Source of the DNA: an uncultured Mycoplasmatota bacterium
GTDB taxonomy: Bacteria; Bacillota_I; Bacilli_A; RF39; UBA660
Reading direction: 5' to 3'
Length of the DNA: 64,000 bases
Assembly: GCA_900549625.1 (NCBI GenBank)
Contig: URPE01000004.1
Coordinates: forward strand, 1-64,000
The notes under the pieces: model-generated
What the model was told of the DNA's origin: nothing
The model's input: the letters and a program-made list of their open reading frames with translations, nothing else
Database searches by the model: none
Made by a program: the position numbers and the translations under genes
Shown: piece after piece, positions 1-8,222 of the stretch
Layout of the letters: every line of letters begins with the position of its first letter
Numbering within the stretch: position 1 is the stretch's first letter

Positions 1-1248
1 GAAGGTGTCCAAAACAATACCTTTACCTCAAAAATAACAGTAAATGCAAGTTATGCAGAAGACAATCCTAATCCAACAGTAATTGATTATGTAATGAATT
101 TAGCAAAAACAGATAATGAAAATCTTGCATATGATGATTCAGATGATTACAATCTAAGGTATATAGGAGCAGATCCAAATAATTATATTGACTCGGGAGA
201 AACATATAATGAAGATAGCACAATATACAATGGTTATCTAGATGAAACATTAACAAAATATAAGCAATATAAAAGTTTAAGTGATTGCAAAAACTCCAAA
301 ACATACAATGTTAATTGCAAATTATCATATAAAAAAGGTGATAAAAAACTATGGCGTATTATAGGTGTTATGAATAGTGTTGATGGAGGCGACGGTATTA
401 AGAGAAAACGAGTTAAAATAATATCAAATGAAAGCATAGGAAATTATTCATGGAGTTCAACTGATAAGAATACAAATGCTGGATATGGTAACAATCAATG
501 GGGAGAAAGTGCAAGTTATACAGGGTCTGATTTAATGAATTTGTTAAACCCATCCTTTGATACTAAAAAGATTGGAGGGTCTCTTTATTATAATAGTAAT
601 AAAGGGTTATGTTATTCTAACTATAATCTTGGTACTATTTCATGCGATTTTACTAACAATGGGTTTCCTGAAATGTTAAAAAAACTATCTGGACTTGCAG
701 TATGGCATACGGGAACAAACGGAACAAACAGCACGTCGTCATTTACTTCATCAGGACAGGGACTGCCAAAAAACTTTTACAATTTTGAACGTAGTTCTTA
801 TACTGGCAAAATATGTCAGCCTAGGGATGATTATAAATGGTGTAATGATGATGCAGAAAGAACTACAACATGGACAGGATTAGTGGGATTAATATATCCA
901 AGTGACTATGGCTATGCCACTAGTGGAGGTAGTACATATAATAGAACAACGTGTTTAAATACAAATATGGAATCTTGGAATGGTTGGGTAGGAATTAATC
1001 AACAAGAACCATATGCAGATTGTTACATGAATAATTGGATTTTTAAAAATGATAATATTTCAACTATAATGGCCAAAGGTAATACTACTAGGGCTAGTTA
1101 TATTTATAGTATATATTTAGATGGCTCAGTTTCTAATGCAACTGCTGCTAGCAATTTACCTATTTTTCCAGTAGTATATCTAAAACAAACAGTAAAAATT
1201 GCCTCGGGTACAGGTTCACAAGATGATCCGTTTATTCTAGAAAATTGA
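1..1248 (+). CDS. WRIIGV-family surface protein, 5' truncated (paralog 1)
   Basis: The reading frame is open from base 1 and enters from outside the window, so the ATG at 94 is internal and the N-terminus is missing. About 415 residues remain. It carries the core shared with four other genes here: RYIGADPNNY, LWRIIGVM, KIISNESIG, LMNLLNP, GGSLYYNS, YTGKIC, YPSDYGYATSGG, NNWIF, and the C-terminal FPVVYLK followed by SGTGSQDDPFIL. Compared with paralogs 2 and 5 it has an insert of about 50 residues before LWRIIGV. The fold is probably a C-type-lectin-like extracellular domain; that is inferred from the layout and the conserved C-terminus. Function is unknown, with an exposed binding role likely. 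Confidence 0.75.
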   Translation, partial: EGVQNNTFTSKITVNASYAEDNPNPTVIDYVMNLAKTDNENLAYDDSDDYNLRYIGADPNNYIDSGETYNEDSTIYNGYLDETLTKYKQYKSLSDCKNSKTYNVNCKLSYKKGDKKLWRIIGVMNSVDGGDGIKRKRVKIISNESIGNYSWSSTDKNTNAGYGNNQWGESASYTGSDLMNLLNPSFDTKKIGGSLYYNSNKGLCYSNYNLGTISCDFTNNGFPEMLKKLSGLAVWHTGTNGTNSTSSFTSSGQGLPKNFYNFERSSYTGKICQPRDDYKWCNDDAERTTTWTGLVGLIYPSDYGYATSGGSTYNRTTCLNTNMESWNGWVGINQQEPYADCYMNNWIFKNDNISTIMAKGNTTRASYIYSIYLDGSVSNATAASNLPIFPVVYLKQTVKIASGTGSQDDPFILEN

Positions 1249-1273
1249 TATGTGTCAAGCATATCTTTTTTTT
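1247..1273 (+). terminator. Intrinsic terminator after paralog 1
   Basis: Stem GATATG/CATATC (1247-1252 with 1260-1265), loop of 7, then eight T. It overlaps the stop codon. Confidence 0.7.
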
Positions 1274-1327
1274 ATTAATTTATTTCCTTTTTTAGTGTAA
1301 GAAAATAGTGATTGACAAGGCAGCTTA

Positions 1328-1413
1328 TGTTAAAATATCTTAGAAAACTTAACATATAAACAAAACATGTTAAAAAAATGTAAAAAATTTAACACATTAA
1401 TTGAACGTGTTAA
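1328..1413. promoter_or_regulatory. Array of five TGTTAA half-sites with 40-bp period
   Basis: TGTTAA lies at 1328, 1368 and 1408 on the + strand and TTAACA (the same site inverted) at 1349 and 1389. Same-orientation copies are exactly 40 bases apart, and alternate copies are about 20 bases apart. That is about two helical turns, so all sites face one side of the DNA. A TTGACA at 1312-1317 lies just upstream. The array fills the space before the Fic gene at 1450 and is probably an operator. Confidence 0.6.
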
Positions 1414-1449
1414 AAAAATAGTGTAATATATACATATGGAGATGATTTA

Positions 1450-2505
1450 ATGGAACTACTACCATTTAATGACTATAATTTAAAAACACCTAAAATACTA
1501 GAGTCCCTAAATGAAGCCTCTAGATCACTTGCAGAATTAAAGGGGTTTGCTAATTCTATACCTAATCAGTACATATTAATTAACGCGATTACCATTAATG
1601 AAGCCAAAGATAGTAGTGAAATAGAAAACATAGTAACAACTCATGATAGTATTTATAAAGTCCTAACTAAAAGTGGTTTTAAAGATGAAGCGGCAAAAGA
1701 AGTGGTTGATTATAGAAGAGCAATATGGCGCGGCTATGAGATTATTAAAGAAAAAGGTTTTATTAACACCAATGCTTTAGTAGAAATTCAATCTATAATT
1801 GAACATAATAATGGTGGAATTAGAAAAACACCTGGCACAAATCTTCAAAATAGTAAAACTGGTGAGATTATATATACACCACCTCAAACAGAAACAGAAA
1901 TTAGAGATTTATTAAAGAATCTAGAAGATTATATTAACAATAGTGAAGATGATACAGACCCATTAATTAAGATGGCCTTAGTTCATTATCAATTTGAATC
2001 AATTCACCCCTTTTATGATGGCAATGGTAGAACTGGTAGAGTATTAAACGTAATATACTTAGTATTAAATAAACTACTTGATAGCCCTATTCTATATCTA
2101 AGTAATTATATCAATAATACTAAATCGGATTACTACCGATTATTTACTGAATTTAGAGAAAAAAACAATTATGAAGACTGGATTTTATACATATTAAATG
2201 GTGTTAATGAAACGGCTAAAAATACTATTAATTTAATTAAACAAATTCAAAGTGAGATGGAATCATACAAAAAAGAATTTATGACTAAACTGCCTAAAGT
2301 TTATTCTGATGATTTACTAAACTCTTTATTTTATGAAGTATATACCCGTATTAATTATATTGAAGAAAAGTTAGGGGTAACAAGACAAACTGCTGCCATT
2401 TACCTAAACCAATTAGTTGAAGTGGGACTATTAGAATATGAAAAGATAGGTAAAGAAAATATCTATAAAAATATTAAGCTTATAAACTTATTAAAAAAAT
2501 TTTAA
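1450..2505 (+). CDS. Fic family protein with C-terminal winged helix
   Basis: A 351-residue Fic-domain protein; most Fic proteins transfer AMP from ATP to a target hydroxyl. The full active motif HPFYDGNGRTGR is at residues 186-197. An N-terminal SSEIEN at 55-60 matches the (S/T)xxxE(G/N) inhibitory helix, so this should be a self-inhibited class II Fic enzyme. Residues from about 285 to 340 (EEKLGVTRQTAA onward) look like a winged helix DNA-binding domain, as in SoFic-type proteins. GGAGATG precedes the ATG. The five-site operator array directly upstream suggests autoregulation, which is inferred. Confidence 0.9.
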   Translation: MELLPFNDYNLKTPKILESLNEASRSLAELKGFANSIPNQYILINAITINEAKDSSEIENIVTTHDSIYKVLTKSGFKDEAAKEVVDYRRAIWRGYEIIKEKGFINTNALVEIQSIIEHNNGGIRKTPGTNLQNSKTGEIIYTPPQTETEIRDLLKNLEDYINNSEDDTDPLIKMALVHYQFESIHPFYDGNGRTGRVLNVIYLVLNKLLDSPILYLSNYINNTKSDYYRLFTEFREKNNYEDWILYILNGVNETAKNTINLIKQIQSEMESYKKEFMTKLPKVYSDDLLNSLFYEVYTRINYIEEKLGVTRQTAAIYLNQLVEVGLLEYEKIGKENIYKNIKLINLLKKF

Positions 2506-2548
2506 ATAAAAGGTAATCTTAATATATAGTATTTCAAGAGGTGTGAAA

Positions 2549-3661
2549 ATGAAAAAAATGTTATTTCTAAGTATTTGTTTATTAGTTACATTGCCGTTTA
2601 CAGCAAATGCAACGGGTGGTGCTTTAAGAAAAAATTCTATAAAAACTTGTCCAAATGGTATTACGTATGGAATGCATAGTGATGGAAATGGTGGGACTCA
2701 TTGGCATGTAGCAGTTACAAATAAAAAAAATTACTATCCTAGTGGTGCAGCCATAAATGATGATCCTTGTCCTAACTATACAAAAAATGCGGGTACGGCA
2801 GGATCAACTAACACTAATTCTTCAGTTAGCAGTTCTACTAATAAGAACAATACAATTGATAACTCTTCAATAAATAATTCAAATAATAAAAATGATACCT
2901 TTACTAATTCTTCAACTAATAGTTCAGATAGCCAAACTAATAATAATACCAATAATAGTACCATACAAGGTAATTCAGATAGTATTTCAAATAATAATGA
3001 ACAAGATAACGATAAAAAAATAATTGAGCCAAGCACGGATAACTCTATAAAAAAAATACTTGTAGACAACGAGGAAATAGTTGTTTCCGATAATATGAAC
3101 ATTCAAACTAATAAAAAACAAATATCAATTAATATTGAAACAACTAGCCCAAAAGCGAAAGTTGATTATGATAACAAAGGGTTAACCGATGGCGACAATA
3201 TAATTAATATTGTTATCACATCTGAAAACGGGGCTAAAAAAAATTATGTTTTAAATGTTACTAAAGTTAAGGGAAAAGGCGAGTCAACAATAAAACAATT
3301 TACATTAGGTGCGAGCAACGTAAAATTTGATAATAATAAAGCCACCATAACTAAACTCAAAAATGAATCATCACTAAAATATTCTTATGAACTCAGTGAT
3401 AACGATGCAAGACTGATAATGTACCTAAATGACAATGAAACAACTGAACTCGAAAATTTAAAGGAAAATGATAAATTAAAATTAGTTGTTATAGACAAAA
3501 ACGATAATGAAAATATTTATGAAATTACAATTATAGATGCCTCCATAGTAAAAACCTATATTATATATGGCATTACTACTCTCATAATGATATGGCCTAT
3601 AGTGGGTATAATTATAACTATAATTGCCATAAAGAAACAAAGAGGAAAATCTAAGCAATAA
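2549..3661 (+). CDS. Secreted Ser/Thr/Asn-rich protein with cadherin-like sandwich and C-terminal TM
   Basis: A 370-residue envelope protein of unknown function. The ATG at 2549 is preferred over the GTG at 2543 because GAGGTG sits 6-7 bases before it. A signal peptide occupies residues 1-22. A Cys/His segment follows (CPNGITYGMH, THWHVA), reminiscent of YHYH-type secreted domains. Next comes a low-complexity linker of about 90 residues rich in N, S and T. One or two beta-sandwich units of the cadherin-like type (NIVITSENGAKKNYVLNVTK pattern) follow. A transmembrane helix and basic tail (KKQRGKSKQ) end it. There is no LPXTG-type motif, so it is anchored by the helix. Confidence 0.75.
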   Translation: MKKMLFLSICLLVTLPFTANATGGALRKNSIKTCPNGITYGMHSDGNGGTHWHVAVTNKKNYYPSGAAINDDPCPNYTKNAGTAGSTNTNSSVSSSTNKNNTIDNSSINNSNNKNDTFTNSSTNSSDSQTNNNTNNSTIQGNSDSISNNNEQDNDKKIIEPSTDNSIKKILVDNEEIVVSDNMNIQTNKKQISINIETTSPKAKVDYDNKGLTDGDNIINIVITSENGAKKNYVLNVTKVKGKGESTIKQFTLGASNVKFDNNKATITKLKNESSLKYSYELSDNDARLIMYLNDNETTELENLKENDKLKLVVIDKNDNENIYEITIIDASIVKTYIIYGITTLIMIWPIVGIIITIIAIKKQRGKSKQ

Positions 3662-3798
3662 AAATTTTAATAATAAGTAATTCAAAAATAAACTTTACCA
3701 TTAAAACTTGCAATCTCCATAAATAAATCAACTTATCAACTTCAATTCGCAAAGTAGATAAATAAATGCTAGAATAAATATTATTGGAGGTAAATGTA

Positions 3799-4095
3799 AT
3801 GAAAATAATAACACTATGCGGAAGTATGCGATTTGAAAATGAAATGATAAAAATAGCTGCTGAACTAGAATTAAATGGGGATGTTGCTATTCAATGTATA
3901 TATTTTCCACAAAATAAAAAATTATCTGATTTTGAGTTAGAAATGTTAAGTAAACTTCATTATAAAAAGATTGAAATAAGTGATGCCATTTATGTTGTAA
4001 ATGTAAATGGGTATATTGGGGCATCTACAAGGAACGAAATAGAATATGCTCGTTCTTTAAATAAAGAAATATTATCTCTTGAACCGTTATGTTAG
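3799..4095 (+). CDS. Nucleoside 2-deoxyribosyltransferase-like / DUF4406-type protein
   Basis: A 98-residue Rossmann-like protein. GGAGG at 3786-3790 sets the ATG at 3799. It begins KIITLCGSMRF, and near its end has DAIYVVNV, GYIGASTRNEIEYA, the pattern of the nucleoside deoxyribosyltransferase-like superfamily (GS.RF at the N-terminus, G.ST..E.eyA near the C-terminus). These proteins bind or process nucleosides or nucleotides; the substrate cannot be told here. It stands alone between the secreted protein and rlmB. Confidence 0.75.
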   Translation: MKIITLCGSMRFENEMIKIAAELELNGDVAIQCIYFPQNKKLSDFELEMLSKLHYKKIEISDAIYVVNVNGYIGASTRNEIEYARSLNKEILSLEPLC

Positions 4096-4144
4096 TTATA
4101 GTTTAAAAATTTACTTTGCAAATTGAAGCTTATCAACAAAAAAG

Positions 4145-4173
4145 TTTTCAAAAACTCTTTATTGGTGTATAAT
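4145..4173 (+). promoter_or_regulatory. Promoter of the rlmB-sigH operon
   Basis: TTTTCA at 4145-4150, a 17-base spacer and a perfect TATAAT at 4168-4173, 22 bases before the rlmB start. Confidence 0.65.
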
Positions 4174-4195
4174 ACACTTGAATTGGAGGGGTATT

Positions 4196-4876
4196 ATGTT
4201 AGCCTGTGGAAAAAATGTTCTTCTAATGACAGAACCTAAAAAAATAAAAAAAGTATATTTAAGTAAAACTAGAAAAGATGAAACAGTTTTAAACTATTTA
4301 AAACAAAATAAAATTCATTATATCTTAACAGAGCCTACCATCTTAAACAAAATGACAAGCGAGAACCATCAAGGAATAGTTATTGAAATAGAGGACTATG
4401 TCTATGCCTCTTTAGAAAGTGCTTTTAATGAAGACTTTGTTCTTATCTTAGATCATTTAGAAGACCCACATAACTTAGGAGCTATTATTCGTTCAGCTGA
4501 AGCAGCGGGCATAAAGTCTATTATAATCCCTAAAGATAGAAGCGTGTCTGTTAACGATACAGTAATAAAAATAAGTGCGGGTACAATAAACAACGTTAAA
4601 ATAATTCGTGTTACCAATTTAGTAGATGCAATTAAAAAACTTCAGAAAAATAACTTTTTTATCTATGGGGCTGATATGATTGGTGAAGATTTAAGAACTT
4701 ATAATTTTGATGGTAAAAAAGCTCTTGTAATTGGTAATGAAGGAAAAGGTATAAGTAACGTCGTTGCAAAAAACTGTGATGTTATGATTAAAATTCCTAT
4801 GCTTGGTGAAGTAAATAGCCTAAATGCTTCAGTTGCTGCTGGTATTCTTGTTTTTAAAATGGGAGGTCTTTCATGA
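4196..4876 (+). CDS. rlmB: 23S rRNA 2'-O-methyltransferase, SpoU/TrmH family
   Basis: A 226-residue SPOUT methyltransferase that should methylate a ribose of 23S rRNA (G2251 in E. coli) with SAM. GGAGGGG precedes the ATG at 4196. All three SpoU motifs are visible: LDHLEDPHNLGAIIRSAEA, GNEGKGIS, and IPMLGEVNSLNASVAAG. The N-terminal RNA-binding domain is present in short form. The last 4 bases overlap the start of sigH, and the order rlmB-sigH-secE-nusG matches the conserved Bacillota locus, which supports the name. Confidence 0.92.
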   Translation: MLACGKNVLLMTEPKKIKKVYLSKTRKDETVLNYLKQNKIHYILTEPTILNKMTSENHQGIVIEIEDYVYASLESAFNEDFVLILDHLEDPHNLGAIIRSAEAAGIKSIIIPKDRSVSVNDTVIKISAGTINNVKIIRVTNLVDAIKKLQKNNFFIYGADMIGEDLRTYNFDGKKALVIGNEGKGISNVVAKNCDVMIKIPMLGEVNSLNASVAAGILVFKMGGLS

Positions 4877-5490
4877 AGTATAACGAAGAAGAAAACATGC
4901 TAATAGACATGGTAAGTGATGCTAACGAAGAAATAAAAGATTCCTTATATAATAGATATGAAGAATTAATATATTTTTATATTAAAAAATACTCTAGTGT
5001 TGCTACCAAACTTGGAATAGAATACAGTGAATTATGTCAAGAAGTAAATCTTGCCTTTGCTGGCGCAATTAGTAGCTATGATAGTGAAAAAGATGCCAAT
5101 TTTAAAACGTTTGTTAATATCTGTCTAAAAAGAAGAATAATTAATCTTCTTAAAAGTGCTAAAACAGATAAAAAAATCCAAGACAAAAAAAACTTATCCT
5201 TAGACTATATCTATAATGAAGAAGGTACATCACTAAAAGACGTCTTACCAGATAATTTAGCAGATCCATCTAGAAAATCCCTAGAAAAAGAAAACCTACA
5301 TGAATTAATAGCCAAGATAACTAGGCAACTTTCACCTACTGAACAAGAAATATTTAATTATATGGTCGATGGTTTAAATAAAGAACAAATAAGTACTATA
5401 ACTGATAAATCACTTAAACAAGTAGAAAATACTATAACTCGTATTAGAAAAAAAGTGAGAATATTAATGGAGAGTGAGAGTAATGCATAA
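4873..5490 (+). CDS. sigH: RNA polymerase sigma-70 family factor, SigH-like
   Basis: A 205-residue sigma factor with region 2 (about residues 20-95, including ELCQEVNLAFAGAISSYD and NFKTFVNICLKRRIIN) and region 4 (about 140-200, LSPTEQEIFNYMVDG, QVENTITRIRKK). The gene order and size match SigH of the sporulation/competence type. The ATG overlaps the rlmB stop (ATGA), so the two are translationally coupled. No other sporulation gene is in the window, so the regulon in this organism is open. Confidence 0.85.
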   Translation: MKYNEEENMLIDMVSDANEEIKDSLYNRYEELIYFYIKKYSSVATKLGIEYSELCQEVNLAFAGAISSYDSEKDANFKTFVNICLKRRIINLLKSAKTDKKIQDKKNLSLDYIYNEEGTSLKDVLPDNLADPSRKSLEKENLHELIAKITRQLSPTEQEIFNYMVDGLNKEQISTITDKSLKQVENTITRIRKKVRILMESESNA

Positions 5491-6151
5491 AAAAGAATTA
5501 AAAAAAGTATTTTTAAGTATCATCGTTATTATTTTATTTAGCCTGGTTTTAGTAACTATCTTTAGTTTTAATAAAAATAGTGAAAACGTTGAATTTAATG
5601 GTGCGAATAATACTGACGAAGATAGTCTAAAAGAAGAACAAGACACATTTACAAATAATAGTGATATTGAAGAAAAAGATATTAGATTACTAGTTGAAGA
5701 AAAAAGAGTAGCTTTAAAAGAATACCTATCACATGTAAAATACTACAAACTAAGTGAGATCAGTGCTAACTATCAAAGTAGTGATAATTCATATATAGGT
5801 ATACCAGAGTCTTTCTTTAGTGGCTTAAAAGAGCTTGTGACCGATGAGTTATATAATAGTTATTTTAGTAAATGTACACTTGTGGAAACTAATAATAACT
5901 CTTCTATAAAAGAAAATATATATGCGGCTCCAATCAATTTATTTGATGAAACCTATACCAATAGTGCGGTTGCCGTAAATGATGTTAACACTGAGATTCT
6001 TATCTTGAAAAATGCAACTAATGAAAGAATAGAAGCTAAAGAAGAAATAAAAATATGTTCCGCTGACACAAATTCATGTACTAGAGATAGTTTTTATAGC
6101 CTTGTTTTAGAAAAAGAAAATGAAATATGGAAAATAGCAAAAATTAGCTAA
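5483..6151 (+). CDS. Membrane-anchored extracytoplasmic protein, unknown
   Basis: A 222-residue protein I do not recognise. The ATG at 5483 overlaps the end of sigH by 8 bases, with GGAGAG at 5469-5474. Residues 8-29 form one transmembrane helix. An acidic linker follows, then a soluble domain of about 150 residues with three Cys (KCT, KICSA, SCTR). The last part (YSLVLEKENEIWKIAKIS) looks like the closing strands of an NTF2-like fold, a weak impression. It sits where many Bacillota have rpmG between sigH and secE; no rpmG is visible here. Confidence 0.65.
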   Translation: MHKKELKKVFLSIIVIILFSLVLVTIFSFNKNSENVEFNGANNTDEDSLKEEQDTFTNNSDIEEKDIRLLVEEKRVALKEYLSHVKYYKLSEISANYQSSDNSYIGIPESFFSGLKELVTDELYNSYFSKCTLVETNNNSSIKENIYAAPINLFDETYTNSAVAVNDVNTEILILKNATNERIEAKEEIKICSADTNSCTRDSFYSLVLEKENEIWKIAKIS

Positions 6152-6235
6152 AATCTATTGCAAAACACTTAAGTTTATGGTAACTTATAGTTATCAACAC
6201 GGAAGTGTTTTTATTTTGGAAAATTGGAGGGTAAT

Positions 6236-6454
6236 ATGGCAAAAGAAAGTAAAATTAAATCAGCCAAAAAAGTAAAAAAAGTTAAAAAACCAAGTTATTT
6301 AAAAGAAGTGAAAAATGAAATGAAGAAGGTAAGTTTTCCTAGTGCTAAAGAAGTTATAAAGTACACACTTGCTACTATCTTAATCGTTGCATTTTTAGTA
6401 GGTTTCTTCCTATTATTATCTGCATTTATGTCTTGGTTAAAGGAGGCTATTTAA
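6236..6454 (+). CDS. secE: Preprotein translocase subunit SecE
   Basis: A 72-residue SecE, the small essential subunit of the SecYEG channel. A basic N-terminal segment is followed by the conserved amphipathic stretch (YLKEVKNEMKKVSFPS) and one transmembrane helix (about 41-65). GGAGGG just before the ATG at 6236 defines the start. It is followed by nusG after one base. Confidence 0.95.
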   Translation: MAKESKIKSAKKVKKVKKPSYLKEVKNEMKKVSFPSAKEVIKYTLATILIVAFLVGFFLLLSAFMSWLKEAI

Positions 6455-6455
6455 T

Positions 6456-6989
6456 ATGGATAAAAAATGGTATGTTGTAACAACTTATTCAGGTCATGAA
6501 GAATCAGTTAAAGAAAAATTATTAATGCGTACCGAGTCAATGGGAATGCAAGATAATATTTTCCGTGTAATTGTTCCTGAAACAACTGAAATTGAAATTA
6601 AAGATGGTGTAAAAAAAGAAAAAAAGAAAAAAATGTTTCCAAGTTATGTCTTAGTAGAAATGGTTATGAGTGATGAGGCTTGGTATATCGTTCGTAATAC
6701 ACCAGGCGTAACTGGCTTTATTGGTTCAAGCGGTAAAGGTGCTAAACCAACACCTTTACTACCAGAAGAAATTGATCATATCTTAGTTCAGATGGGTATG
6801 AGTCGTGTTGACATTGAAGATGAACTTGCAAGTGGCGACAAAGTAGGTATTATAGATGGGCCATTTAAAGGAATGGAAGGTAACATTAAAGATATCGACT
6901 TAGAAAATAATCGCATCACTGTTATGATTGATTTATTTGGTCAAGAAACAAGTGTTGAAGTTGAACCATTCCAAGTACAAAAGAAATAA
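6456..6989 (+). CDS. nusG: Transcription termination/antitermination factor NusG
   Basis: A 177-residue NusG. The NGN domain (about 4-110) starts KKWYVVTTYSGHEESVKEKL and has the family pattern PSYVLVEMVM, VRNTPGVTGFIGS. The KOW domain (about 125-175) contains GDKVGIIDGPFKGMEG. It binds RNA polymerase and modulates pausing and coupling. It is cotranscribed with secE and ends at a terminator. Confidence 0.96.
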   Translation: MDKKWYVVTTYSGHEESVKEKLLMRTESMGMQDNIFRVIVPETTEIEIKDGVKKEKKKKMFPSYVLVEMVMSDEAWYIVRNTPGVTGFIGSSGKGAKPTPLLPEEIDHILVQMGMSRVDIEDELASGDKVGIIDGPFKGMEGNIKDIDLENNRITVMIDLFGQETSVEVEPFQVQKK

Positions 6990-7007
6990 CTGCTTAGCAG
7001 TTTTTTT
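6988..7007 (+). terminator. Terminator after nusG
   Basis: AACTGC-TTA-GCAGTT followed by a run of T; it overlaps the nusG stop codon. Confidence 0.8.
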
Positions 7008-7028
7008 GCTATTAAGAAAGGATTTTAT

Positions 7029-8222
7029 ATGCAAAAAATAGGAATTATAGGTGGTGGGCCATCAGGGTTAACCGCGGCTATATTTAGCAAAACAAAATTT
7101 AATGAGGTAACTATTCTCGAAAAAAACAAAAATTGTGGCAAGAAACTCTTATTAACAGGCTCTGGTAAATGTAACTATTGGAATGATGATATGGATATTA
7201 CCCATTTTCATAGTAGTAATACAAAAATATTAAAAAATATTATAACTGAAGAATTAAAAATAGTGGCTTTAGAATTCACGAGAAATATTGGTATCATCCC
7301 AACTATCAAAAATGGTTATTACTATCCTGTTACTAAGGAATCATTTACCATGCAAATGGCTCTTCTAAGAGAATGCCAAAATAAAGGAATTGTTATTAAA
7401 AATGAATGTAATGTTATCGATGTAAAGAAAGTAAATGATAGTTTTATTGTTAAAACACCGACCGAAACTCTAAAATTTGATAAGATAATTATCGCAACTG
7501 GTGGTTTAAGTTATCCCAAAACTGGTTCGGATGGGTCAGGTTATACCTTAGTAAAAGAAACAACCATCGTGCCTCCTAAGCCATCCTTAGTTCAGTTAAC
7601 CATTGAAGCAGACTTCTTAAAAAAATGGGCTGGTATTAGAACAATGGCAACTGTAAATCTTCTTAAAAATAATCAAGTGATAAAAACTGAAACAGGAGAA
7701 ATTCAACTTACTGATTATGGTGCCAGTGGCATATGTATTTTTAATATTAGTAGAGAGGCTGAAAATGGTAATATATTAGAAATTAATTTTTGCCCTTTTT
7801 TAGAAACATCTTTAGAAGAATTTTTAACCCTAGAAAATAAAAGACTTGAAAATAGAAAACTAAGAGAACTACTTGAAAACATTCTTCACTTTAAATTAGT
7901 TGATATTGTGCTTAATAAATCCGGTATAAATGGTAATTTAAACTATGAGGCAATAGAAGAAAAAGAACGACAAAAACTAACTGAATTATGCACATCATTA
8001 AAACTTAAAATAACTGGTAACAAAGGATTTTTAACAGCTCAAGTAACAAATGGTGGTATTTCCTTAAGTGAATTAGACCCTGAAACACTAATGTCTAAAA
8101 AAATAAAAAATCTTTTTTATGCTGGTGAGGTTATTGATATTGATGGGGACTGTGGTGGTTATAACTTAATGACTGCCTTCATGACAGGAATAAAAGCAGG
8201 GCGGGGTGCTAGAAATGATTAG
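7029..8222 (+). CDS. NAD(P)/FAD-dependent oxidoreductase, HI0933/BaiN-like
   Basis: A 397-residue flavoprotein of the HI0933 family. An N-terminal dinucleotide-binding motif GGGPSGLTAA is at residues 8-17, and the family signature CGKKLLLTGSGKCN follows at about 37-50. A second FAD contact is IATGGLSYPKTGS. The C-terminus has LFYAGEVIDIDGDCGGYNL with the GYN motif that contacts FAD. The reaction is unknown for most members. AAAGGA precedes the ATG. It overlaps the next flavoprotein gene, so the pair is probably translated together. Confidence 0.88.
   Translation: MQKIGIIGGGPSGLTAAIFSKTKFNEVTILEKNKNCGKKLLLTGSGKCNYWNDDMDITHFHSSNTKILKNIITEELKIVALEFTRNIGIIPTIKNGYYYPVTKESFTMQMALLRECQNKGIVIKNECNVIDVKKVNDSFIVKTPTETLKFDKIIIATGGLSYPKTGSDGSGYTLVKETTIVPPKPSLVQLTIEADFLKKWAGIRTMATVNLLKNNQVIKTETGEIQLTDYGASGICIFNISREAENGNILEINFCPFLETSLEEFLTLENKRLENRKLRELLENILHFKLVDIVLNKSGINGNLNYEAIEEKERQKLTELCTSLKLKITGNKGFLTAQVTNGGISLSELDPETLMSKKIKNLFYAGEVIDIDGDCGGYNLMTAFMTGIKAGRGARND

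Noticed and set aside
1328..1413. 40-bp periodic repeats resembling a short CRISPR array
   Set aside because: The repeated word is only 6 bases and alternates in orientation, there are no unique spacers between long repeats, and no cas gene is in the window.
2776..3102. 108-codon minus strand ORF
   Set aside because: It mirrors the Asn/Ser/Thr-rich linker of the gene on the other strand and has no ribosome site.
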